This document shows positions 27,773 to 35,179 of a stretch of DNA of 64,000 bases, piece by piece. The notes beneath the pieces are model-generated. The model searched no databases and was not told the origin of the DNA. It saw only the letters and a list, made by a program, of their open reading frames with translations. Source of the DNA: Bog-756 sp963806455. GTDB taxonomy: Bacteria > Actinomycetota > Acidimicrobiia > Acidimicrobiales > RAAP-2. Within the stretch, counting starts at the first letter, position 1. Every line of letters begins with the position of its first letter. The stretch covers positions 558,001-622,000 of the forward strand of contig CAWDXZ010000001.1 of NCBI GenBank assembly GCA_963806455.1, given 5' to 3'. The position numbers and the translations under genes were made by a program.

Positions 27773-29263
27773 GTGGTTCTCACGGAATCCGAGGTGACGA
27801 CAGGCCGATCGGGGTCAGGGGAACCATCGGCCGCGCCCGACGGGACCTTCGACGTGGTCATCATCGGCGGCGGCCCGGGTGGGTACGCCACCGCCCTGTA
27901 CGGGGCGGCGGCGGGGCTGTCCATGGCCATCGTGGAGCTCGACAAGGTCGGCGGGACCTGCCTGCACCGCGGGTGCGTACCGGCCAAGGAGTTTCTGGAG
28001 ACGGCCGCCGTCTACCGGACGGTCACCGGCTCGGGCCGGTTCGGCATCACGGCCGGTGGCGACGGGGGCGACCGTCCCGACCTCGACTTCTCCGTCAGCC
28101 AGGCCCGGAAGCAACAGGTGGTGGACCAGCTGTACCGGGGTCTCGCCGGGCTGCTGAAAGGCCGTGGTGTCTCGGTGTTCAGCGGCACCGGTTCCCTGCT
28201 GCCCGGGCTCCGGGTCCGGATCGCCGACAACGACGGCGGGACCACCGAGGTCGCCGGCACCAACGTCGTGCTGGCGGCGGGATCGGTGCCGCGGACCATC
28301 CCCGGGTTCGACATCGACGGCTCGCTGGTGATGACCTCCGACGAGGTCCTGTCCCTTGAGGAGCTCCCCGCCTCGGTGGCGGTCATCGGCGGTGGGGCGA
28401 TCGGCTGCGAGTTCGCCTCGCTGCTCGCCGACCTCGGGAGCAGGGTCACCGTCCTCGAGGCCCTGCCGGCCATCCTCTCCGGGTGCGACGAGGACATCGT
28501 GAAGACGGTGGCCCGGTCCTTCCGGAAGCGGGGGATCGACGTGAAGGTGGGGGTGAGCCTGCAGGGGCACACCCCCGACCCGTCCGGACGGGGGACCGTC
28601 GTCACCTACAACGACGGTGAGAAGCTGGCGGTGGACGCCGTCGTGGTCTCGGTGGGTCGCCGGCCGCGGACCGAGGGGCTCCTCGCCCCGGGCACCGGGG
28701 TGGAGGTGGACTCCCGTGGCTTCGTCGTGGCCGACCGCACCATGCGCACGGCGGCGGAGGGGGTGTGGGCGGTCGGCGACGTGGTCGCCGGCACCCCCCA
28801 GCTCGCCCACGTCGGCTTCGCGGAGGGGATCGTGGTGATCAAGAGCATTCTCGGTGAACCGGTCGTGCCGGTCGACTACGACCGGGTGCCGTGGGCCATC
28901 TACTGCCATCCGGAGGTCGCCTTCGCCGGGCTGACCGAGGCCGCTGCCCGCCAGGCCGGCCTCGACGTCGTGGTCAAGACGGACCCGTTCGGCGGCAACA
29001 GCCGGGCCCGCATCATCGGGGACACCGAGGGGCTGGTCAAGGTGGTGGCCGAGCGGCGGCCCGACGGCACCACCGGGAGGATCCTCGGCGTGCACATGGT
29101 CGGTCCGTGGGTGACCGAACAGCTCGGCGCCGGGTACCTGGCGGTCAACTGGGAGGCCACCCCCGACGAGGTGGCCCAGTTCATCCAGCCCCACCCGTCC
29201 CTCTCCGAGACGTTCGGCGAGACGGTGCTGGCCCTGACCGGAAGGGGGCTCCACGTTGGCTGA
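27773..29263 (+). CDS. lpdA: Dihydrolipoamide dehydrogenase (E3)
   Basis: About 496 residues. FAD motif VVIIGGGPGGYATALYGA, redox pair in GGTCLHRGCVPAK (Cys-x4-Cys), NAD motif VAVIGGGAIGCEFASLLADLGSRVTVLE, WAVGDV, and the C-terminal HPSLSET with the His-Glu pair that serves the partner subunit. It reoxidises dihydrolipoyl groups on E2. The start is uncertain: GTG 27773 lies within the GGGAGG site and GTG 27794 is the alternative; conserved sequence starts near 27850. It overlaps the E2 gene by 8 bp. Confidence 0.94.
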   Translation: MVLTESEVTTGRSGSGEPSAAPDGTFDVVIIGGGPGGYATALYGAAAGLSMAIVELDKVGGTCLHRGCVPAKEFLETAAVYRTVTGSGRFGITAGGDGGDRPDLDFSVSQARKQQVVDQLYRGLAGLLKGRGVSVFSGTGSLLPGLRVRIADNDGGTTEVAGTNVVLAAGSVPRTIPGFDIDGSLVMTSDEVLSLEELPASVAVIGGGAIGCEFASLLADLGSRVTVLEALPAILSGCDEDIVKTVARSFRKRGIDVKVGVSLQGHTPDPSGRGTVVTYNDGEKLAVDAVVVSVGRRPRTEGLLAPGTGVEVDSRGFVVADRTMRTAAEGVWAVGDVVAGTPQLAHVGFAEGIVVIKSILGEPVVPVDYDRVPWAIYCHPEVAFAGLTEAAARQAGLDVVVKTDPFGGNSRARIIGDTEGLVKVVAERRPDGTTGRILGVHMVGPWVTEQLGAGYLAVNWEATPDEVAQFIQPHPSLSETFGETVLALTGRGLHVG

Positions 29264-30677
29264 CGTGACCATGCCACAGCTCGGCGAGACGGTGACCGAG
29301 GGGACCATCACCAAGTGGTACAAGGCCGTCGGGGACGAGGTCGCCCGGGACGAGCCGCTCTTCGAGGTCTCCACCGACAAGGTCGACTCCGAAGTGCCCT
29401 CGCCGGCCGAGGGGGTGCTCACCGAAATCCTCGTCCAGGAGGGCGACACGGTCGACGTGGGGGCGAAGCTGGCCGTCATCGGCGGCGAGGGCTCACCCAA
29501 CGGGGACGCACCCGCGGCGGCCCCGGCTCCATCGGCCCCCGCCCCGGCGACTGCCGCAGCCGAGCCTTCTGTGGGCTCCGACAACGGGTCCGATGCCGGG
29601 GGGCCCACCGGCGCGGCCGGCCCCACCGCCGCGGCCGGCCCCACCGCCGCGGCCGCGGAGACAGCCCCGCCCGCCCCCCTGGACGGCGGGCCCGGCGGGC
29701 TCGTGCTGTCCCCCGTGGTGCGCCGCCTCCTGACCGAGCACGGCATCGATCCGTCCGCCGTGCGCGGCACCGGTCTCGGCGGCCGGATCACCCGGAGCGA
29801 CGTCGAGGCGGTCATCGACGGCGGGTCACGCTCGCACTCCGGCGCGCCGGCCCCTATCCCGAGCATCGCCGAGCGCCGGGCGCCCGACGAGCCACGGGCC
29901 GGGACATCCGAGACTTCCGCGGCGGCGCCGGCTCCGGCCGCACCGCGGTCGGTCGGCTCGACGGCCGGGGACGAGGTGATCCCCTTCACCAACATCCGCC
30001 GACGCACCGCCGAGCACATGGTGCGGTCCAAGGCTACCTCGGCCCACACCCTGATGGTCAAAGAGATCGACTACGAGCGGGTCGAGCAGGTGCGGCGGGC
30101 CTTCGGCGACCGCTTCCGGGCCGAGGAGGGGTTCGGGCTCACCTACCTGCCCTTCGCCGCCCGGGCCGCCGTCGAGGCGCTCGAAGAGTTCCCGCACCTC
30201 AACTCGTCGGTCGGTGACGACACCCTCATCGTGCACCATGACGTCAACCTGGGCATCGCCGTCGACCTCGAAAACGAGGGCCTCATCGTCCCCGTGGTCC
30301 ACAACGCCGAGGAGCTCAACCTGCGAGGGATGGCCCGCCGCATCCGCGACGTGGCCGAACGGGCCCGGACCAAGCGGCTCAGCCTCGACGACATCAGCGG
30401 GGGCACGTTCTCCATCACCAACGCCGGGCCGTTCGGCACCCTGATCACCGGCGCCATCATCAACCAGCCCCAGGTGGCCATCCTGGCCACCGACGGTGTG
30501 AGCCGGAAGCCGGTCGTGGTCGAGTTGCCCGACGGGTCCGAGTCGATCACCATCCACTCGGTCGGGCTGGTGGCCATGACCTTCGATCACCGGGCGGTCG
30601 ACGGCGCCTACGTGGCCCGGTTCCTGGCCCGGATGTCGCAGATCCTCAACGATCGCGACTGGGCCGGAGAGCTGTAG
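29256..30677 (+). CDS. Dihydrolipoyl acyltransferase E2 (pyruvate or 2-oxoglutarate dehydrogenase)
   Basis: 473 residues. The lipoyl domain (MPQLGETVTEGTITKWYK) has the lipoylated Lys42 in STDKVDSE. A long Ala/Pro/Gly linker, the E3/E1-binding domain (LSPVVRRLLTEHGIDPSAVRGTG...GRITRSDVE) and the catalytic domain follow, ending in TFDHRAVDG (His445, Asp449). Only one lipoyl domain is present, against several in mycobacterial DlaT. TTG 29256 is chosen: GGGGG lies 7 bases upstream and it overlaps the E3 stop. Position between E3 and lipB-lipA, with AceE nearby, favours the pyruvate complex. Confidence 0.92.
   Translation: MADVTMPQLGETVTEGTITKWYKAVGDEVARDEPLFEVSTDKVDSEVPSPAEGVLTEILVQEGDTVDVGAKLAVIGGEGSPNGDAPAAAPAPSAPAPATAAAEPSVGSDNGSDAGGPTGAAGPTAAAGPTAAAAETAPPAPLDGGPGGLVLSPVVRRLLTEHGIDPSAVRGTGLGGRITRSDVEAVIDGGSRSHSGAPAPIPSIAERRAPDEPRAGTSETSAAAPAPAAPRSVGSTAGDEVIPFTNIRRRTAEHMVRSKATSAHTLMVKEIDYERVEQVRRAFGDRFRAEEGFGLTYLPFAARAAVEALEEFPHLNSSVGDDTLIVHHDVNLGIAVDLENEGLIVPVVHNAEELNLRGMARRIRDVAERARTKRLSLDDISGGTFSITNAGPFGTLITGAIINQPQVAILATDGVSRKPVVVELPDGSESITIHSVGLVAMTFDHRAVDGAYVARFLARMSQILNDRDWAGEL
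29601..29654 (+). repeat. 18 bp tandem repeat in the E2 linker
   Basis: Three units, the first degenerate and the second and third identical (29619-29636, 29637-29654), encode GPTAAA-type hexapeptides in the flexible linker after the lipoyl domain. Confidence 0.85.
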
Positions 30678-30718
30678 GCCGTCCGGGTGCCGAGATCCGA
30701 CCGACCGGCCGGCCGTCC

Positions 30719-32431
30719 ATGAGGGTCCGCTGGTTGGGCCGGGTGCCCTACCGCGAGGCGTGGGCCCTGCAACGCGCCCTGAGCGGCCGGGGCGACGACG
30801 ACTATCTCCTCCTGCTCGAGCACCCGCACGTCTTCACCCTCGGGGCCAACGCCGACGAGGCCCATGTCCTCACCGATCCGGCCTCGGTCGGTGCCGACCT
30901 GGTCCGGGTGGACCGGGGCGGCGATGTCACCTACCACGGCCCCGGCCAGCTCATCGGGTACCCGCTGGTGACCGTGGGCCCCGGGCCCCACCGGGGGCCC
31001 GTGCACGTGCGCCGGGTCGAGCAGGTGGTCATCGACGCCCTGGTCGACCTCGGTGCTCCGCCCTCCGCGGTGGGCCGCCTGGACGGCTACCCGGGGGTCT
31101 GGGTCGGACTGGACGAGGTGGGGAGGCCCGGCGCGGCGGGCCCGCGGAAGATCGCGGCCATCGGGGTGCGGACCTCCCGGGGACGGACCACCCACGGATT
31201 CGCCCTCAACGTCCGGACCGACCTCACCATGTTCGGCCACATCGTGCCCTGCGGGATCGCCGACCGGCCGGTGACCTCGATGGCCGCCGAGGGGTGGGAG
31301 GTGTCCATGGCCCGGGCCGTGGAGGCGGTGATCGCGGCCGCCGCGGCCCAGTGGGGACCGATCGGCGACGTCCAGCGGGTCGCCGACCCGCCCGCCGCCA
31401 CCGGACGGACCACGCCGGCGCCCACCGGCCACTCCTCGTCGGGTGCGGGAGGCGTGGCGGTGTCGCTCGGGCCTCGGCCGGCCGAGCCGGCCCTCCAACG
31501 GCGCCTCCGACGGTCCGGGGTGGACCCCGGGTCGGGGCTGCCCTTCGGGGCGCGCAAGCCGGCGTGGCTCCGGGTCAACGCCCACATGGGCGACGAGTTC
31601 CTCGGCCTGCGGCACGACCTCGGCCGCCTCGACCTCGTCACCGTGTGCGAGGAGGCGGGGTGCCCGAACATCTACGAGTGCTGGTCGGAGGGCACGGCCA
31701 CCTTCATGATCAACGGCTCGCGCTGCACCCGGGCCTGCGGGTTCTGCCAGGTGGACAGGGCGCACCCGCTCCCCCTCGACGGCAGCGAGCCTGAAAGGGT
31801 GGCCGAGGCGGTCTCCCGCATGGGCCTGGCCCACGCTGTCATCACCTGCGTGGCCCGCGACGACTTGGCCGACGGGGGCGCGGGCGCCTTTGCCTCCACC
31901 ATCGGCGCCATCCGGCGGTGCTCCCCCCGCACCCGGATCGAGGTCCTCATCTCGGACCTGAAGGGAGACGAAGGGTCGCTGGGCACGGTGATCGCCGCCG
32001 GGCCGGACATCCTTAACCACAACATCGAGACGGTGGCGCGGTTGCAGAGGGCGGTCAGGCCCTCGGCCGGCTACGCCCGGAGCCTGGCCGTGCTGGCCCG
32101 CGCCGGGGAGGCCGGCCTCACCACCAAGTCGGGGATCATCCTCGGGATGGGGGAGGACCGGGACGAGGTCCTCGCCACCCTGGCCGACCTGCGCGGGGTC
32201 GGGGTGGAGATCGTGACCGTCGGCCAGTACCTCCGGCCCAGCCGCCGGCACCTGCCGGTGGCCCGGTGGTGGACCCCCGAGGAGTTCACCGCCATCGGCG
32301 AGGCCGGGATGGCCATGGGATTCTCGCACGTGCAGTCGTCGCCGCTGACCCGGTCGAGCTATCACGCCCGAGAGGCCGCCGACGCATCATTGCGGTCGGC
32401 GGTCGCCCCGACGCTCCTGGCCGCCACGTGA
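30719..32431 (+). CDS. lipB-lipA: LipB-LipA fusion: octanoyltransferase plus lipoyl synthase
   Basis: 570 residues in one frame. Residues 1-215 are LipB, which moves octanoate from acyl carrier protein to the lipoyl domain: RGGDVTYHGPGQL, Lys144 in PRKIAAIGV and Cys178 in HIVPCGI. Residues 216-275 are a variable linker. Residues 276-570 are LipA, a radical-SAM enzyme that inserts two sulfurs: auxiliary-cluster Cys310/315/321, SAM-cluster Cys336/340/343 (CTRACGFC) and the RSSY motif at 545-548. The two are normally separate adjacent genes. GGGAGG at 31447-31452 lies 7 bases before an in-frame GTG (31460) that would start a normal-length 323-residue LipA. The ORF follows E2 by 41 bp. Confidence 0.95.
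   Translation: MRVRWLGRVPYREAWALQRALSGRGDDDYLLLLEHPHVFTLGANADEAHVLTDPASVGADLVRVDRGGDVTYHGPGQLIGYPLVTVGPGPHRGPVHVRRVEQVVIDALVDLGAPPSAVGRLDGYPGVWVGLDEVGRPGAAGPRKIAAIGVRTSRGRTTHGFALNVRTDLTMFGHIVPCGIADRPVTSMAAEGWEVSMARAVEAVIAAAAAQWGPIGDVQRVADPPAATGRTTPAPTGHSSSGAGGVAVSLGPRPAEPALQRRLRRSGVDPGSGLPFGARKPAWLRVNAHMGDEFLGLRHDLGRLDLVTVCEEAGCPNIYECWSEGTATFMINGSRCTRACGFCQVDRAHPLPLDGSEPERVAEAVSRMGLAHAVITCVARDDLADGGAGAFASTIGAIRRCSPRTRIEVLISDLKGDEGSLGTVIAAGPDILNHNIETVARLQRAVRPSAGYARSLAVLARAGEAGLTTKSGIILGMGEDRDEVLATLADLRGVGVEIVTVGQYLRPSRRHLPVARWWTPEEFTAIGEAGMAMGFSHVQSSPLTRSSYHAREAADASLRSAVAPTLLAAT
31447..31462 (+). promoter_or_regulatory. Internal ribosome site and GTG start for a separate LipA
   Basis: GGGAGG at 31447-31452, a 7-base spacer and GTG at 31460-31462 in the reading frame of LipA, located in the linker between the two domains. 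It could yield free LipA in addition to the fusion, or be the remnant of the ancestral lipA start. Confidence 0.5.
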
Positions 32432-32438
32432 TCGACTC

Positions 32439-33596
32439 ATGACGGCGCTGTCGGACGAGGCGGTGACGGCGCGCCGGATGCGCCTGCAGCGGGTGCGGGA
32501 ACGCATGGACGCGCTGGGGGTGGACGCGCTGCTCCTCTCCCACGGCGCCGACCTGCCGTGGCTGACCGGATACCGGGCCATGCCCCTGGAACGCCTCACC
32601 ATGCTGGTCCTCCGGCCCGCCGGCGAGCCGATGCTGGTGGTGCCGGGCCTCGAGGCGCCCCGGGTGCCCGAGTCCGAAGGGCTGTTCGCCATGCTGCCGT
32701 GGACCGACGAGGAGGACCCGGTCGACCTGGTCGGCTCCCTGCTGGCCGGGTTGTCCGGCCGCCGCGGCGCCGTCCGCTTCGCCGTCTCCGACCGGGCGTG
32801 GGCCACCACCGTGCTCGCCCTGCAGCGCCGGCTGCCGTCGGCCGACTGGATCGACGCCTCCGTGGTGACCTCGCCGATCCGGGCGGTCAAGGACGCAGCC
32901 GAGCTGGACGCGTTGCGGAAGGCCGGAGCGGCGGCCGACCGGGTGGCGGCCACCCTCCAGGAAGGAGGGATCGGCCTGACCGGCCGCACCGAGGCCGAGG
33001 TGTCGGCCGACATCTCCTCATTGCTGCTCGCCGAGGGGCACCAGCACGTCAACTTCGCCATCGTGGGCAGCGGGCCCAACGCGGCCAGCCCCCACCACGA
33101 GCCCGGAGGACGGGTCATCGGCCGGTGCGAGACGGTGGTGTGCGACTTCGGCGGGTCCCTGGCCGTCACCGGTGACGTGGGTTACTGCTCGGACATCACC
33201 CGCACCGTGGTGACCGGGCCCCCGCCACCCCGGGTCGCCGAGTGCTACGAGGTGCTGCTGGACGCCCAGCAGACCGCCGTGGGTTCGGCCCGGGCCGGCG
33301 CCACGGCCGAGGAGGTCGACCGGGTGGCCCGGTCGGTGATCGGGACGGCCGGCCTGGGTGAGTTCTTCGTTCACCGGACCGGACACGGCATCGGCATCGA
33401 GGAGCACGAGGATCCCTACCTGGTATCCGGCAATGGTCAGGAACTCCTGCCCGGTCACGCCTTCTCGGTGGAGCCGGGGATCTACGTCCCCGATCAGTTC
33501 GGAATGCGACTGGAGGACATCGTGGTGATCGGCGAGGGCGGTGAGCCCCAACCCCTCAACACCGCCGACCACGGCCTCGTCGTGGTGGACGCGTAG
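32439..33596 (+). CDS. M24 family metallopeptidase, Xaa-Pro aminopeptidase-like
   Basis: 385 residues. The N-terminal creatinase-like domain (LLLSHGADLPWLTGYRAMPLERL) is followed by the pita-bread catalytic domain. Metal ligands are visible: Asp in VCDFGG, Asp in CSDITRT, His in HRTGHGIGIEEHE, Glu in SVEPGIYVP and Glu in RLEDIVV. It should remove N-terminal residues from peptides, typically before proline. It follows lipA by 7 bp and precedes an SDR by 7 bp, so the three are probably co-transcribed. Confidence 0.9.
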   Translation: MTALSDEAVTARRMRLQRVRERMDALGVDALLLSHGADLPWLTGYRAMPLERLTMLVLRPAGEPMLVVPGLEAPRVPESEGLFAMLPWTDEEDPVDLVGSLLAGLSGRRGAVRFAVSDRAWATTVLALQRRLPSADWIDASVVTSPIRAVKDAAELDALRKAGAAADRVAATLQEGGIGLTGRTEAEVSADISSLLLAEGHQHVNFAIVGSGPNAASPHHEPGGRVIGRCETVVCDFGGSLAVTGDVGYCSDITRTVVTGPPPPRVAECYEVLLDAQQTAVGSARAGATAEEVDRVARSVIGTAGLGEFFVHRTGHGIGIEEHEDPYLVSGNGQELLPGHAFSVEPGIYVPDQFGMRLEDIVVIGEGGEPQPLNTADHGLVVVDA

Positions 33597-33603
33597 GGGC
33601 GGG

Positions 33604-34329
33604 ATGGACCTCGGGATCGCGGGGAGGTCGGCCTTGGTGGTGGCCGGGTCGCGTGGCCTCGGCCGGGCCTCGGCCGAGGCCCTGGCGCGGGAGGGTGCCC
33701 GGATCATGCTGTCCTCCCGGAGCGGGCCCGCTCTGGCCGAGGCCCAGGCGGCCATGCGGGCCGCCGGCGGGGAGGTCGAGATCGAGCCGGCCGACATCAC
33801 CGATCCCGGGGCACCGGCCCGGCTGGTGGCAGCCACGGTGCGCGCGTTCGGGTCCGTCGACATCGTCGTCGCCAACGCCGGCGGCCCCCCGGTCGGCGGC
33901 TCCCTGGAAGCGGACGACGCCATGCTCGAGGCCGCCCTCAACGCCAATCTGTTGTCGGCCGTGCGGCTCATCAGGGAGGCGGTGCCGTTCATGCGGGACC
34001 GCGGTTGGGGCCGGATCTGCTGCATCGCCTCCTACTCGGTGGTCCAGCCGGTCCCCAACCTGGCCCTCTCCAACACGGCGAGGACGGGTCTGCGGGCCTG
34101 GGCGAAGACGGCCGCGCAGGACCTGGCCCGGGAGGGGAGCGGCATCACGGTGAACCTGGCCTGCCCCGGCCCCCACGCCACCGATCGCATGCGCGAGCTG
34201 GGTGGCTCCGGCCCGATGGGGAGGCCCGAGGATTTCGGCAGCCTGGTGGCCGTTCTCTGCTCCGAGCAGGCCGCCTTCGTCAACGGGGCGACCGTGGTGG
34301 TCGACGGCGGGGCCACCCTGGCCCTCTGA
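33604..34329 (+). CDS. Divergent SDR lacking the classical catalytic tyrosine
   Basis: 241 residues with overall SDR sequence (LVVAGSRGLGRASAEAL, NAGGPP, TVVVDGGATLAL). However, where Tyr-x3-Lys is expected it reads LALSNTARTGLRAWAK. This LSN-type variant occurs in a known subgroup often labelled 3-oxoacyl-ACP reductase, and the cofactor motif has AGS in place of TGG. Catalysis by the normal mechanism is therefore doubtful. ATG 33604 has a GGGGCGGG stretch upstream. Confidence 0.8.
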   Translation: MDLGIAGRSALVVAGSRGLGRASAEALAREGARIMLSSRSGPALAEAQAAMRAAGGEVEIEPADITDPGAPARLVAATVRAFGSVDIVVANAGGPPVGGSLEADDAMLEAALNANLLSAVRLIREAVPFMRDRGWGRICCIASYSVVQPVPNLALSNTARTGLRAWAKTAAQDLAREGSGITVNLACPGPHATDRMRELGGSGPMGRPEDFGSLVAVLCSEQAAFVNGATVVVDGGATLAL

Positions 34330-34450
34330 CCCGGTGCCCCCGCCGGGCCCGCGTTCGAGCTGACAAGGGCCATCGGCCCTGCACCCGGCCGGTGCCGAGC
34401 TCGGCCTGCCCGATTGGGACGACGTGGCGGCGACGTGACACGATCGTGGC

Positions 34451-35125
34451 GTGCGGGTGCACCGGAGTTTCGCCTTCGTCGACGTCAAGGGCTTCACCGC
34501 CCTGACCGAACACGAGGGGGACGAGCGGGCGGTCGAAGTGCTGACCGCCTTCCGGGCCCTCTTGCGCGATGTCTGCGCCCGGCGGAGTGTGCGTATCGCC
34601 AAGTGGCTGGGCGACGGCGCCATGCTCGTCTGCGTCGAGACCCGGCCGCTGCTGGAGGCCATCCTCGAACTGCACCATGTGGTGTACGAGGTCTCGGGCC
34701 CGGTGGATGCCGTGGCGATACGGTCCGGCATCACCTCGGGCGACGTGATCCTGATGGAGGGTGACGACTACATCGGGCATTGCGTGAACGTGGCCGCTCG
34801 CCTGTGCGACCTGGCCCAGGGTGGCGAGGCACTGGCCGACCCATCCGTCATGACCGAGTTGCCCCGATGGGGGAGTTCGCTCGTCCATCGGGACATCGCC
34901 CTGCGCGGCGTCGAGCACCCGGTGCGCGCCGCGAGCATCGGCATGGCGTCGCCCGGGGCCGATCACCGCCTCGATCCGATCTGTGGTCTGCCGATGTCCG
35001 ATGCGACGGCCGAGGAGACGGCGAGCGATGCCCAGGGCGGCGTGGCCCTGTTCTGCTCGGCCAGTTGCCTCGACACCTGGCAACGCCGGCCGGCGGGCGC
35101 GGGTGTCGGCCGGGCCGCCAACTGA
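34451..35125 (+). CDS. Class III nucleotide cyclase with C-terminal YHS-like metal-binding domain
   Basis: 224 residues. Residues 1-165 form a class III adenylate/guanylate cyclase domain: Asp11 in FVDVKGFTALTEHEG and Asp55 in KWLGDGAM as metal ligands, Lys51 and Asp106 at the base-selecting positions for adenine, and Asn113 and Arg117 in CVNVAARL as transition-state residues, so it looks active. Residues 174-213 (LDPICGLPMS...LFCSASCLDTW) resemble a YHS/TRASH domain with Cys178, Cys202 and Cys206, a type that binds metal ions. No membrane segment is seen. GTG 34451 is the start. It may tie cAMP output to metal status. Confidence 0.82.
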   Translation: MRVHRSFAFVDVKGFTALTEHEGDERAVEVLTAFRALLRDVCARRSVRIAKWLGDGAMLVCVETRPLLEAILELHHVVYEVSGPVDAVAIRSGITSGDVILMEGDDYIGHCVNVAARLCDLAQGGEALADPSVMTELPRWGSSLVHRDIALRGVEHPVRAASIGMASPGADHRLDPICGLPMSDATAEETASDAQGGVALFCSASCLDTWQRRPAGAGVGRAAN

Positions 35126-35179
35126 GCCGGACGAGAGGGGGTGCGCCCGGACGGCTCCGGTCCGAGGGACGTGCCCGGA

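Noticed and set aside
27815..30061. A 748-codon minus-strand frame opposite lpdA and E2
   Set aside because: Antisense shadow of two unmistakable genes; low-complexity translation.
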